Shown: positions 16,668 through 25,820 of the stretch, piece after piece | How positions within the stretch are numbered: position 1 is the first letter of the stretch | How the letters are laid out: every line of letters begins with the position of its first letter | Assembly: GCA_012522185.1 (NCBI GenBank) | Contig: JAAYKY010000038.1 | Coordinates: forward strand, 1-47,960 | From: Flavobacteriaceae bacterium | GTDB taxonomy: Bacteria; Bacteroidota; Bacteroidia; Flavobacteriales; Weeksellaceae | Length of the DNA stretch: 47,960 nucleotides | Direction of reading: 5' to 3' | Notes under the pieces: generated by a model | Told to the model about the DNA's origin: nothing | Databases searched by the model: none | Seen by the model: the letters and a program-made list of their open reading frames with translations, nothing else | Translations under genes and position numbers: made by a program

Positions 16668-17209
16668 ACTTTCCGCTCCGGATTGGCTTTGAGAAATGCG
16701 TCCCAACCGCTAAAGGATTTGGTCTGAACTTCATTTCCGCTGTTGAAAAAATGACAAACCGCCGCGGCAAGTCCGTCGGTTGAGTCCAATCGTTTGGGCA
16801 ATTCTTTCAAACCCAAAAGATTTTGCAACATTCCCGCCACTTGTTCTTTGGAAGCATTTCCGTTTCCGGTGATGGATTGTTTTATTTTTTTTGGAGAATA
16901 TTCCGTTATCGGTACTTCCCGATAAAGTCCGGCGGCCATGGCAACACCTTGCGCTCGACCCAGTTTGAGCATGGACTGCACATTTTTCCCGAAAAAAGGC
17001 GCTTCAATGGCCAGTTCGTCCGGATGATACGTATCGATAATTGAAAGTGTTTTCTCAAAGATTTTCTTGAGTTTTAATTCGTGTGAGTCATATTTATGGA
17101 GCAAAAGTTCGTCCAGCAAAAGAAACTGCATTTTTTTCTTTTCGACTTTGATCAATCCAAAACCCATTACCGTTGTTCCCGGGTCAATTCCTAAGATGAT
17201 TCGCTCCAT
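16664..17209 (-). CDS. ruvC: Holliday junction resolvase RuvC
   Basis: RuvC cuts four-way DNA junctions during recombination. The 181-residue RNase-H-fold nuclease has its acidic catalytic residues at GIDPGTT (about 7), AIEAPFF (about 70) and DSTDGLAAAVCH (two Asp, about 141-144). Length is normal. It is transcribed alone leftwards, downstream of a terminator that ends the UMP synthase gene. Confidence 0.97.
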   Translation of the reverse strand: MERIILGIDPGTTVMGFGLIKVEKKKMQFLLLDELLLHKYDSHELKLKKIFEKTLSIIDTYHPDELAIEAPFFGKNVQSMLKLGRAQGVAMAAGLYREVPITEYSPKKIKQSITGNGNASKEQVAGMLQNLLGLKELPKRLDSTDGLAAAVCHFFNSGNEVQTKSFSGWDAFLKANPERKV

Positions 17210-17225
17210 TTCGCTAAATTATAAA

Positions 17226-17261
17226 TAAAAATCCTGTCAGGCTTTGAAAACCCGACAGGAT
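17226..17261 (-). terminator. Rho-independent terminator of UMP synthase gene
   Basis: ATCCTGTC (17231-17238) pairs with GACAGGAT (17254-17261), extended inwards by two G-C pairs. On the minus strand the stem is followed by a T-rich run. It ends the UMP synthase transcript before ruvC. Confidence 0.85.
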
Positions 17262-17282
17262 CGATATGTTTATGTAGTAAAT

Positions 17283-18632
17283 TTAATTCAAACTTTCCAG
17301 ATAAGCCTGCCAGCCTTTGGTTTGGTATTCCTTCGCTGACTCGGCGGCATTGGCGGACTGATAAATTCCACGACCCACAATCATAAAATCGGTGTGGTAA
17401 TTTTTACAAACTCTTTCCGGTGTATTGTACTGTTGCCCTTTACCATCGGCCGACGAACTGATGTTTACGCCCGGAGTAAAAAGCAATAAATCATCCGAAA
17501 TCTTTCTTTGTGCCACTGCGCCCATTACATTTGGAGCGTTTTCGGCTACGTTGAGCGCTTTGGTAATGTAATAATCATCGGTCAACGTACCTTTGGACGA
17601 CATTTCCACAATGGCCACAACACCCAGATTTTCAAATACTTTCAGGCTTTCCTCACCTGCAATCACGTGCGAAGTTATCATATCGGCCCAACTTCCGATT
17701 TTGTAAATTCCTTCTTTGAACTGCAATTCCTGCGTATTTCCGATGTCGGCAAATTTCCGGTCTTCGAACAATAAAAATTCCTTTTCCCTTGCGATTTGTT
17801 TCAGTTTATCAATCAAATCAAAACTGAAATCCTTGATGATATCGGTATGAAGTTTCAATGCCACGATATAGTCGCCCACTTCTTCTGCCAGACGAATCAA
17901 TTCGGCTGAACTAATCACATCGGCAGATGCAATCAGATTGGATTTTTTCTTCAAGGCAATTTCAATCAGTCTTTTTCCCACCGGATGATTGATGTTTTTT
18001 TGTTCGAGTGGAACTCTTTTGATTTCCGGTGGTGCAGGCGGATTGTTGAGGAAATTTTTAATTCTTGCTAATTCGGCATCGTTCAAACGATGGTAACGAT
18101 GCAAAATATCGATGGCTTCGTTGATCGTAAAAAGTGTATGAACCGTATATCCTTTGGCTTTCAATTTCTGAATTCCGCCTTGTTCTCGGTCGAGAACCAC
18201 TACGATATCGGTCACTTTCAGACCTTCGCGCTCGATTTCTTCGATGGTTTCCAAAAGACTTTGTCCGCTCGTAATCACATCCTCCACCAACAAACAATTT
18301 TGTCCGTCGTGGTAAACGCCTTCCACCATTCGTTTGGTTCCATAACCTTTGTTTTCTTTCCTTTTAATGATAAGCGGAATCCCACTTGCCAAGCTCATGG
18401 TCGTTCCCATCGGCAAAGCCGCATAAGGAACCCCACAAATTAATTCAAAAGGAGAATTTTCAACCAATTCCAAGAGGTTGTTGGACAATGTTTTTAACAA
18501 TTGCGGACTGGATGAAAGCGGACGTAAATCCACATAAAACGGCGATTCGATTCCGCTTTTCAATGTGAAATTTCCAAATTTAATGATTCCTAATTCGTAA
18601 GCTTTGAGTAAAAAATCTTCGCGTTGCTGCAT
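17283..18632 (-). CDS. Bifunctional UMP synthase (PyrE-PyrF fusion)
   Basis: One 449-residue protein carries the last two steps of UMP synthesis. Residues about 1-200 are orotate phosphoribosyltransferase, with the PRPP loop CLLVEDVITSGQSLLET (about 113-129). Residues about 215-449 are orotidine-5'-phosphate decarboxylase, with the catalytic LFEDRKFADIGN (about 290-301), then LFTPGV and GQQYNTPE, and the phosphate site IVGRGI. The domain order and the decarboxylase subtype resemble the eukaryotic UMPS protein rather than typical separate bacterial enzymes. There are no frameshifts at the join (HPVGKRLIEIALKKKSNL). Confidence 0.95.
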   Translation of the reverse strand: MQQREDFLLKAYELGIIKFGNFTLKSGIESPFYVDLRPLSSSPQLLKTLSNNLLELVENSPFELICGVPYAALPMGTTMSLASGIPLIIKRKENKGYGTKRMVEGVYHDGQNCLLVEDVITSGQSLLETIEEIEREGLKVTDIVVVLDREQGGIQKLKAKGYTVHTLFTINEAIDILHRYHRLNDAELARIKNFLNNPPAPPEIKRVPLEQKNINHPVGKRLIEIALKKKSNLIASADVISSAELIRLAEEVGDYIVALKLHTDIIKDFSFDLIDKLKQIAREKEFLLFEDRKFADIGNTQELQFKEGIYKIGSWADMITSHVIAGEESLKVFENLGVVAIVEMSSKGTLTDDYYITKALNVAENAPNVMGAVAQRKISDDLLLFTPGVNISSSADGKGQQYNTPERVCKNYHTDFMIVGRGIYQSANAAESAKEYQTKGWQAYLESLN

Positions 18633-18812
18633 TTCTAAAAGGTTTGAGCAAAGTTAAAAGAATTCATCCATCCGACTCCTTAAATCCACAACAGTTTTCA
18701 AAATTTATACACAATTCTTTTTTTTAACCTATTACGCGTTTGACTGCTTAATTTTGATGCCTAATGAATTAGCCTTTTCTCTGATAAAGATTCTCGACTT
18801 ATGAAAAATCCT

Positions 18813-18820
18813 TAACTTTG
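18813..18820 (+). promoter_or_regulatory. Probable -7 box upstream of nadA
   Basis: TAACTTTG matches TAnnTTTG about 92 bases before the nadA start. The -33 element is not obvious. The 280-base gap between the UMP synthase gene and nadA contains no other recognisable gene. Confidence 0.45.
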
Positions 18821-18912
18821 ACAGGAAATAGATTTTTATGAATTTATTAAAAATCTTACCATAAATACTTTACAAACTGAAAGCTTTCATTAATAATCTG
18901 ACTTACTAATAA

Positions 18913-19917
18913 ATGCAAACAACCGAACAAGCAACACAAACATTACCTATCAAAGGTTACCTCGACATGGAAATCCCGGCGGGAATTGATTTGGTAGCTG
19001 AAATCAATAAAATGCGCAAGGAAAAAAATGCGATCATTCTGGCGCATTATTATCAGACCGGTGACATTCAGGACATCGCAGATTTTCTGGGCGACAGTTT
19101 ACAATTGGCGCGTGCTGCTGCCGATACGGATGCCGATATGATTGTTTTCTGTGGCGTTCACTTCATGGCGGAAGCCGCCAAAATTCTGAATCCGAGCAAA
19201 AAAGTGGTTCTGCCCGATATGCTAGCGGGTTGTTCACTTGCCGATTCCTGTACAGGCGAAGGTTTACGTGCTTTGCGTGAGCAGAATCCCGGATCCATCG
19301 TGGTAAGTTATATCAATTGTGATGCAGGTGTAAAAGCGGAAAGCGATATCATCGTGACTTCTTCCAATGCCGAAACGATTATCAATTCATTGCCTCCTGA
19401 ACAGAAAATCATCTTTGCACCCGATAAAAATCTGGGTCGATATCTGAACCAGGTTACGGGACGAAATATGATTTTGTGGGACGGTGCCTGTATGGTGCAC
19501 GAAGCTTTTTCATTGGAAAGAATTGCCCAACAAATGGCAGAAAATCCAAATGCCAAACTGATTGCCCATCCCGAATCAGAAGAACCGGTTTTGCAGGTGG
19601 CTGATTTTATCGGTTCGACTTCGAGATTATTGGATTATGTTCAAAACGATGAATCTCAGGAATTCATCATTGCGACGGAAGAAGGAATCATCCATGAAAT
19701 GCGGAAATTAGCTCCGCATAAAAAACTCATTCCGGCTTTGACACAGGATGAATCTTGTAATTGCAGCGAATGTTTTTACATGAAAAGAAACACGATGGAG
19801 AAGTTGTATCTCTGTATGAAATATGAATTACCGGAAATTCATATCGAAGAAGAGTTGAGGGTAAGGGCTTTGAAATCAATTAATAAAATGCTGGAATTAT
19901 CAGTGAAGGTAAAATAA
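18913..19917 (+). CDS. nadA: Quinolinate synthase NadA
   Basis: NadA condenses iminoaspartate with dihydroxyacetone phosphate to make quinolinate for NAD. The 334-residue protein shows NAIILAHYYQTGDIQDIADF (about 38-57) and FCGVHFMAEAAKIL, with the first cluster Cys (about 89). SLADSCTGEGL follows, and the C-terminal CNCSECFYMKRNTMEKLYLC supplies another 4Fe-4S ligand. No nadB lies next to it in this window. It appears to be monocistronic. Confidence 0.95.
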   Translation: MQTTEQATQTLPIKGYLDMEIPAGIDLVAEINKMRKEKNAIILAHYYQTGDIQDIADFLGDSLQLARAAADTDADMIVFCGVHFMAEAAKILNPSKKVVLPDMLAGCSLADSCTGEGLRALREQNPGSIVVSYINCDAGVKAESDIIVTSSNAETIINSLPPEQKIIFAPDKNLGRYLNQVTGRNMILWDGACMVHEAFSLERIAQQMAENPNAKLIAHPESEEPVLQVADFIGSTSRLLDYVQNDESQEFIIATEEGIIHEMRKLAPHKKLIPALTQDESCNCSECFYMKRNTMEKLYLCMKYELPEIHIEEELRVRALKSINKMLELSVKVK

Positions 19918-20050
19918 ATTACCATACTTAACGAGCCTTTTCAAGGTTAAAACTTTTATTTAGCTAATTCCCTTTTTGGGCTTAGTGGGAACTTAGAATA
20001 CTGATCCAAAGGATTTTTTTCAACTAAATGAATTTTCCTAAATTCGCTCA

Positions 20051-20728
20051 ATGGCAGGAAAACTATTTTTGGTACCTACACCGATTGGCAACTTAAAGGA
20101 CATGACCTTTCGGGCGATTGAAACGCTGAAGGAATCGGATTTGATCTTGGCGGAAGACACCCGGAACAGCGGAATCCTCCTGAAACATTATGAAATCTCC
20201 ACGTCCATGCGTAGCTATCATGCGCACAACGAACACAAAGTTACGGACGAGATCATTCGCCAACTTCAAGAAGGAAAAACTTTTTCCTTGATTACCGATG
20301 CCGGTTCGCCCGGAATTTCCGATCCTGGTTATTTATTGGCAAAAGCTTGTGTGGAAAATGGAATTGAAGTGATTGCACTTCCCGGTGCGACCGCATTTGT
20401 GCCGGCTTTGACGGTTTCCGGTTTGATTTCAAATGAATTTGTTTTTGTCGGATTTCTACCGGTAAAAAAAGGCCGCCAAACCAAACTCAACGAATTAAAA
20501 GAAGAAAAAAGAACCTTGATTTTTTATGAATCTCCGCATAAAATCACCCGGACTTTAAAGGATTTGGCAGAATTTTTCGGTGCGGAAAGAAAAGCAAGTT
20601 TATCAAGGGAAATCACCAAAAAATTTGAGGAAACACTTCGCGGAACGCTGGAAGAATTGCATAAAATTTCAGAAGAAAGAAACCTCAAAGGCGAGATGGT
20701 TTTGGTGGTGGAAGGTTTTAATCCCTGA
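20051..20728 (+). CDS. rsmI: 16S rRNA (cytidine-1402-2'-O)-methyltransferase RsmI
   Basis: A 225-residue tetrapyrrole-methylase-fold enzyme that methylates the ribose of C1402 in the decoding centre. Conserved blocks are LFLVPTPIGNLKDMTFRAIE (about 5-24), LAEDTRNSGILLKHY, LITDAGSPGISDPGY (SAM site, about 79-93) and YESPHKI. It is convergent with recJ and the two 3' ends overlap by 11 bases. Confidence 0.95.
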   Translation: MAGKLFLVPTPIGNLKDMTFRAIETLKESDLILAEDTRNSGILLKHYEISTSMRSYHAHNEHKVTDEIIRQLQEGKTFSLITDAGSPGISDPGYLLAKACVENGIEVIALPGATAFVPALTVSGLISNEFVFVGFLPVKKGRQTKLNELKEEKRTLIFYESPHKITRTLKDLAEFFGAERKASLSREITKKFEETLRGTLEELHKISEERNLKGEMVLVVEGFNP

Positions 20729-22421
20729 ACCTCACATCTCGTATATTCAGTTGCAAATAGGAATTTCCTTTCCAATGGTTTTCTTCAATCGAATACACCA
20801 CATCAAATCTTCGGTATTGAAAATCTTTTGAAAATTCGCCCATATTAAAAGCAACAGCTGGCATTTGAATGTTTCCATCGACAAGGGTGAGTCGAAGGTG
20901 TTCTCTGTTTTTACCCATTTCTTTGATGTTTCCGCCGATGAGGTTTTGCGTCAAGAACAAAGGTGTCATATTTTCCGGCCCGAAGGGTTCCATTTGGTCC
21001 AAAACTTTCAAGAAAAAAGCTGTGATATTGGAAAACTGAATTTCCGTATCGATTTCCAGTGAGGGTTTTCGCTGAATCGGTCGGATTTTCTCTTTGACTA
21101 AACTTTCAAAACGTTCTTTGAAAGTTTCGTAATTTTCAATCGGCATCGTAAGTCCGGCTGCAAATCGATGTCCGCCGTATTTGGTCAATAAATCGGAACA
21201 GCTATCAATTACTTCATAAATATCAAAATCCTTTACAGATCGGGCAGATCCTGTGATTTCACCGTCATTTCCTTTGGTCAAAACTAGGGTTGGACGATAA
21301 TAAGTTTCAATCAGTCTTGAAGCTACGATTCCCAGGACGCCTTTGTGCCAGCTGGGGTCATAAACCACTGTTGTATAGCGGTCTTCTTCTCCATTTTGCT
21401 GTATCATTTCAATGGCTTCTGTCGTTACCTGTCCGTCGGTTTCTTTCCTCTCGTCGTTTAGATTATTGATTTTTACAGCAAATTCCGATATTTTGGTTTC
21501 GTCTTCTGCAATCAAGAGCTCAACGGATTGGGAAGCATGTTTTAATCTTCCGGTGGCATTTATTTTGGGTGCAATTGAAAATACGATGTTGGAAATATTG
21601 AGTTTTTCAATCTGTTTTTCGCCCAATAGGCTTTTCAATCCTGGTCGAGGTGATTCTTGAATTTTTTTGAGTCCATAATATGCCATGGTTCGGTTTTCAC
21701 CGACAATCGGTACGATGTCCGCAGCAATACTGACGACCAATAAATCCAAGTATTTATCCAATTCCGAGGTATCCAATTCGAGCTTTTTGGCGATTGCTTG
21801 AATGAGTTTAAATCCCACGCCACATCCGCTCAATTCCTTGAAAGGATAAGAGCAATCATTTCTTTTGGGATCCAGAACAGCGACAGCTTCAGGTAATTTT
21901 TCTCCTGGTAAATGGTGATCGCAAATGATAAAATCAATGTTTTTTGCGTTGGCGTAATCAATTTTATCTACAGCTTTTATGCCGCAGTCCAAGGCGATGA
22001 TGAGGGAGAATCCATTGTCTTCTGCAAAATCAACACCTTGAAAAGAGATTCCGTAGCCTTCGGTATATCGATCAGGAATATAGTAGGAAACGTTTGGATA
22101 AATCGACTTGATGAAGTCGTACATCAGGGCTACGGCAGTGGTTCCGTCCACGTCATAATCTCCATATACAAGGATGTTTTCTTGATTTTCAACCGCTTTT
22201 AAAATTCGATTTACCGCTTTGTCCATGTCTTTGATTTGGTAAGGATCATGAAGGTGGGCAAGTTCCGGTCGGAAAAACTTTCGTGCAGAGTCAAAACTAG
22301 TTATGCCCCTCTGAGCCAAAATGACGGCAAGGGGAAATGGAAGCTTTACTTCTTCCATCAACAGTCTGACGGTTTCCAATTCTGGTGTGGGCTTTTTTAC
22401 CCATTGGTTTCTCATTTCCAA
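20718..22421 (-). CDS. recJ: Single-stranded-DNA-specific exonuclease RecJ
   Basis: A 567-residue 5'-3' exonuclease of the RecF recombination and mismatch repair pathways. The DHH domain has VYGDYDVDGTTAVAL (about 83-97), the Asp in ALDCG and the CDHH motif (about 165). The DHHA1 domain carries GGHRFAAGLTMPI (about 420), and a C-terminal OB domain follows. Length is normal. Confidence 0.96.
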   Translation of the reverse strand: MEMRNQWVKKPTPELETVRLLMEEVKLPFPLAVILAQRGITSFDSARKFFRPELAHLHDPYQIKDMDKAVNRILKAVENQENILVYGDYDVDGTTAVALMYDFIKSIYPNVSYYIPDRYTEGYGISFQGVDFAEDNGFSLIIALDCGIKAVDKIDYANAKNIDFIICDHHLPGEKLPEAVAVLDPKRNDCSYPFKELSGCGVGFKLIQAIAKKLELDTSELDKYLDLLVVSIAADIVPIVGENRTMAYYGLKKIQESPRPGLKSLLGEKQIEKLNISNIVFSIAPKINATGRLKHASQSVELLIAEDETKISEFAVKINNLNDERKETDGQVTTEAIEMIQQNGEEDRYTTVVYDPSWHKGVLGIVASRLIETYYRPTLVLTKGNDGEITGSARSVKDFDIYEVIDSCSDLLTKYGGHRFAAGLTMPIENYETFKERFESLVKEKIRPIQRKPSLEIDTEIQFSNITAFFLKVLDQMEPFGPENMTPLFLTQNLIGGNIKEMGKNREHLRLTLVDGNIQMPAVAFNMGEFSKDFQYRRFDVVYSIEENHWKGNSYLQLNIRDVRFRD

Positions 22422-22449
22422 ATGGTATTATGCCTCTAATTTAGGATTT

Positions 22450-23196
22450 TTATTTCTTATTGACTTCCTTCACGTACTTTTCCAGGGCCATAGTCATGGA
22501 TGGAGTTTCGGGTGTTGGAACTTCGATGTCAATTCGCAATCCCATTTCCTTAGCTGCCTGAACGGTTGTTTTCCCAAAAACAGCAATGCGTGTTTTGTCT
22601 TGTTTGAATTTAGGAAAGTTTTCAAATAAGGATTTAATTCCCGATGGAGTAAAGAAAACCAAAATGTCGTATTTCACATCTTCCAAATCAGACAAATCAC
22701 TTGAAACGGTACGACAAAGAACACCACGCTCCCAATTCAATCCCATTTCATCTAGGAATTTAGGAACATCTGGTTTCAAAACGTCTGAGGAAGGTAAAAG
22801 GAATTTTTCGTCCTTGTGTTTTTTGAAATAAGGCGCCAAATCCTGAATTTCTTTCTCCCCGATATAGGTTTTTCTTTTTCGGTAAACGATGTATTTCTGC
22901 AAATAAAAAGCAATGGCTTCTGACTGACAGAAATATTTCATATCGTCAGGAACTTGGAAGCGCATTTCTTCGGCCAAGCGGAAATAGTGATCAATCACAT
23001 TTCGGCTCGTAAATATAACCGCAGTATATTTCGAAAAGTCAATTTTCTGTTGTCGTACATCTCGGGCATCTGCCCCCTCGACTTGAATGAACGAACGAAA
23101 ATCAATTTTGACTTTGTTGCGTTTACTTATATCGAAATAAGGAGAAGAATCCGTAGTAGGCTGAGGCTGTGAAACGAGGATAGATTTTACTTTCAT
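22450..23196 (-). CDS. hemD: Uroporphyrinogen-III synthase
   Basis: A 248-residue HemD-fold protein. SILVSQPQP at the start, IFTSRNVIDHYFRLAEE (about 70-86) and DILVFFTPSGIKSLFENFPK (about 175-195) match the two-lobed enzyme that cyclises hydroxymethylbilane in heme synthesis. The family is very divergent in sequence. The adjacent DUF4271 gene, 13 bases upstream, is the usual partner in Bacteroidota and supports the call. Confidence 0.85.
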   Translation of the reverse strand: MKVKSILVSQPQPTTDSSPYFDISKRNKVKIDFRSFIQVEGADARDVRQQKIDFSKYTAVIFTSRNVIDHYFRLAEEMRFQVPDDMKYFCQSEAIAFYLQKYIVYRKRKTYIGEKEIQDLAPYFKKHKDEKFLLPSSDVLKPDVPKFLDEMGLNWERGVLCRTVSSDLSDLEDVKYDILVFFTPSGIKSLFENFPKFKQDKTRIAVFGKTTVQAAKEMGLRIDIEVPTPETPSMTMALEKYVKEVNKK

Positions 23197-23209
23197 TTGC
23201 TTGTTTTTA

Positions 23210-23866
23210 TTACCACAAATTCAGGAATTTAAATAGTACCAGAAGGGGTAATATTTCCAGTGCGCAAAGATACAAAATATTATAATACAAAATCTTGCTT
23301 TGTTTATCGGGTTGATTTTTGAAAATAAACACATAATTATAGGCGCGAATTGTGATGAGCAATAAGAGCAAGACCATCAGGATCGTCATCTGATTTATTC
23401 CAGAGAAATAATACAATAAAACACTCACCCACAGTGCTATAACTGAGTATGCCCGAAAATAATTATTGGTTTTCAAGTTGAAATTTCGGTCATGCGAAAT
23501 CCCAAATGCATAAGCCGCAACTCCTCCGAGGGAAGCTCGAAGACCTAAATAAATGAGTACGATGAGCCCGGCCATCAAGACTTTTAACAAGGGTGTGTCA
23601 AAGATATAATCGTAGTCTGAGGGGAGAAAGTCCAATAAAATAGCACCGATAAGAAAGGAAAAACATATCTGAAAAATGAGTCCAAAAAGCAATTGATTCT
23701 CATTGACCTCCAAAAAACGTTCAAAACGCCCCAATCCCTCAAAATTATACGAAAACAAAAGCTTGCCGATTACAATCAGCAAAAGCGTAAAAACGAGTAC
23801 ATAGATGACCCAATCTAAGTTTTCCGAAGCTCGTTCCAGAAAAAACACATTCAAAAATGTTTTCAT
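23210..23866 (-). CDS. DUF4271 membrane protein
   Basis: A protein of about 218 residues with six or so hydrophobic segments. Typical stretches are VIYVLVFTLLLIVIGKLLFS and LLVLFKFLNLW at the end. The start was set at the Met opening MKTFLNVFFLERASENLDW, because the upstream ATG at 23884 overlaps the -7 promoter box. It fits the DUF4271 family, found beside hemD in Bacteroidota. Function is unknown; a role near heme or the envelope is inference from this pairing. Confidence 0.8.
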   Translation of the reverse strand: MKTFLNVFFLERASENLDWVIYVLVFTLLLIVIGKLLFSYNFEGLGRFERFLEVNENQLLFGLIFQICFSFLIGAILLDFLPSDYDYIFDTPLLKVLMAGLIVLIYLGLRASLGGVAAYAFGISHDRNFNLKTNNYFRAYSVIALWVSVLLYYFSGINQMTILMVLLLLLITIRAYNYVFIFKNQPDKQSKILYYNILYLCALEILPLLVLFKFLNLW

Positions 23867-23873
23867 ATTCCTG

Positions 23874-23881
23874 CAAAAATA
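23874..23881 (-). promoter_or_regulatory. -7 box of the DUF4271-hemD unit
   Basis: Read leftwards the bases are TATTTTTG, matching TAnnTTTG, seven bases before the chosen start codon of the DUF4271 protein. The promoter lies in the short divergent gap shared with the mannosyltransferase gene. Confidence 0.55.
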
Positions 23882-23931
23882 CAAAAGCAGTCCTTAGAAT
23901 ATGAATTATATTAGCACCTTATTTGAAAACT

Positions 23932-24651
23932 ATGCCAGAAAACCTAGTCATCATTCCGACTTATAATGAAAAAGAAAACATGGAAGCGGTTTTACGAGAG
24001 ACTTTTTCTCTGGAAATTCCCTTCGATGTTTTGGTGGTTGACGATAATTCTCCTGATGGAACTGCAAATTTGGTAAAGTCATTACAGCTTAACTATCGTC
24101 AGCTTTTTCTGGAAGTTCGAAAAGAAAAAGACGGTTTGGGCAAAGCTTATACACATGGTTTCCGATGGGCGTTGGAGCGGGATTATCAGTTCATTTTTGA
24201 AATGGATGCGGATTTGTCACACAATCCAAAGGACTTACCTCGCTTGCTTGAAGCGCTGAAAAAGGATGCCGATGTGGCGGTTGGTTCTCGATACTCTCAC
24301 GGAGTCAATGTAGTGAATTGGCCGATGTCGAGAGTTCTCCTTTCATTTATCGCTTCGAAATATGCCCGATTTGTGACAGGGCTTCCGGTTCATGATGCGA
24401 CGGCTGGATTTGTTGGTTACCGAAGAATTGTTTTGGAAACTTTGGATTTAAATCAAATCAAATTTAAGGGGTATGGATTCCAGATTGAAATGAAATACAA
24501 GGCTTGGCGTAAAAAATTCAGAATCCAAGAAGTCCCTATTATCTTTACCAATCGTGTGTACGGCGAGTCCAAAATCAGTTCCAACATCTTGGGCGAAGCG
24601 GTTTTTGGTATTTTAATGTTGAGAATTCGAAGTATCTTTGGGAGGTTATGA
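23932..24651 (+). CDS. Polyprenol monophosphomannose synthase (GT2)
   Basis: A glycosyltransferase of about 239 residues related to dolichol-phosphate mannose synthase. It transfers mannose from GDP-mannose to a polyprenyl phosphate at the inner membrane, feeding glycoprotein or polysaccharide synthesis. Motifs are VIIPTYNEKENME, LVVDDNSPDGTA, EMDADLSHNPKDLP (DxD) and VAVGSRYSHG. There are no C-terminal membrane segments. The start at 23932 (MPENLVII) is preferred to an in-frame TTG nine bases earlier. It overlaps the next gene by four bases. Confidence 0.9.
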   Translation: MPENLVIIPTYNEKENMEAVLRETFSLEIPFDVLVVDDNSPDGTANLVKSLQLNYRQLFLEVRKEKDGLGKAYTHGFRWALERDYQFIFEMDADLSHNPKDLPRLLEALKKDADVAVGSRYSHGVNVVNWPMSRVLLSFIASKYARFVTGLPVHDATAGFVGYRRIVLETLDLNQIKFKGYGFQIEMKYKAWRKKFRIQEVPIIFTNRVYGESKISSNILGEAVFGILMLRIRSIFGRL

Positions 24652-25019
24652 GAAAAGCCGGACTAATTTTAATGCTTTTATCCCTATTGGCTTGCAGTCG
24701 TATTGTTGAAACGCCTGAAAACCTTGTGAGCGAACAGAAAATGGCAGCTATTCTGGCTGAGGTTTATGCCTATCAACAGTCTTCTTATCTAAGTGAAATC
24801 AGCTCTGAAAATCAGGATTTCGCCAAAATTGATGCGAGCATTCTAAGCAAATACGAAACCCATCCAAAGGATTTCGAGGAGAGTTATAAATATTATTATC
24901 TCCAACCTGATGTTTTCAAAGAAATCCTTTTGGAAGTTCGAAGTCAGCTCGAATCACAGCTTACCGATGAGGAGCGAAAGAAAAGGGAGGAAGACCGCGA
25001 AAGCAAAGAGAAAAAGTAA
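24648..25019 (+). CDS. DUF4296 lipoprotein
   Basis: A 123-residue lipoprotein with lipobox LSLLACS (Cys about 16). A helical domain follows (EQKMAAILAEVYAYQQ, and HPKDFEESYKYYYLQPDVFK), then a charged Lys/Glu tail. This pattern is the DUF4296 family, which regularly follows the polyprenol mannose synthase gene in Bacteroidota. The four-base ATGA overlap indicates translational coupling. Its function is unknown. Confidence 0.8.
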   Translation: MRKAGLILMLLSLLACSRIVETPENLVSEQKMAAILAEVYAYQQSSYLSEISSENQDFAKIDASILSKYETHPKDFEESYKYYYLQPDVFKEILLEVRSQLESQLTDEERKKREEDRESKEKK

Positions 25020-25020
25020 T

Positions 25021-25773
25021 TTATTCGAGAAATTTACGGATAAATTCAAGTGAGGCTTCGGGGTTTTCTAAATGCGCCATATGCCCTGTTTCTAATTCCA
25101 AAGTCGAGATGTTTTCTTTGTTTGGAATTATTTTTTTCAATTCTTCGGGGTTTACAGCTTTGTCATATTTCCCTAAAATAATTCCAATTTTCCCTGGAAA
25201 TTCTTCCAAAAGAAAACTTCGGTCTATGCGAAGTCGCATTCCTTTGAGTGCCGCCGTTACGCCTTGCAGGGAAGTTTCGCGAGCCAACTCTTTGGCGAAT
25301 TCAATTTCGGGCTTTAGTTTTTCTAAATTTCCTTCGGCAAAAAGGGTAGGGATGCTCATTTTGATAAGGGTATCGAGGTTTTTTTTGGCGGTTTCTACCG
25401 CTTTTAATCGTTGTTCTTTTTTTTCGGGCGCATCTGGAAAACTAGTTGAATTCATCAGAATAAATGATTTGATATCCTTCGGAAATAATTCTGCATACGC
25501 CAAAATCACATATCCGCCCATAGAATGTCCCAGGAAATCGGCGTTTGAAATGCCCAAGTAGTCCAAGGTTTCTTTGAGTTCTCTCGCCATCAATTCCATG
25601 GTGTGAACCTCATCAAAATTTTTGGAATTACCATGTCCCGGAAGGTCGATTAGAATTATTTGATAAGATGAAGAAAGCTCTTCAGCCATCGAATTCCACA
25701 TTTTCAAATTCTCCAAATAGCCATGCACTAAAACCACTGGATTGCCGTATCCTTTTATTTCGTAATTCAACAT
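25021..25773 (-). CDS. Alpha/beta hydrolase
   Basis: A 250-residue alpha/beta hydrolase with the nucleophile elbow DFLGHSMGGYVIL (Ser about 92), an oxyanion segment VVLVHGYLENLKMW, the Asp in LGKYDKAVNPEEL and the His in ETGHMAHLENPE. The catalytic triad is complete and no signal peptide is present, so it is cytosolic. The substrate is unknown. It is convergent with the DUF4296 gene, with a single base between them. Confidence 0.88.
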   Translation of the reverse strand: MLNYEIKGYGNPVVLVHGYLENLKMWNSMAEELSSSYQIILIDLPGHGNSKNFDEVHTMELMARELKETLDYLGISNADFLGHSMGGYVILAYAELFPKDIKSFILMNSTSFPDAPEKKEQRLKAVETAKKNLDTLIKMSIPTLFAEGNLEKLKPEIEFAKELARETSLQGVTAALKGMRLRIDRSFLLEEFPGKIGIILGKYDKAVNPEELKKIIPNKENISTLELETGHMAHLENPEASLEFIRKFLE

Positions 25774-25794
25774 TTCGTTCTGATTGATATTCCT

Positions 25795-25806
25795 TGTAAA
25801 TTTACA
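25795..25806. promoter_or_regulatory. Palindromic element in a divergent 47-base promoter gap
   Basis: TGTAAATTTACA is a perfect 12-base palindrome between the hydrolase gene and the divergent truncated lipoprotein gene. It contains TAAATTTA on both strands, close to the TAnnTTTG -7 box, so it may serve as a two-way promoter or an operator. Confidence 0.4.
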
Positions 25807-25820
25807 GAAAGTTTTCGTGT

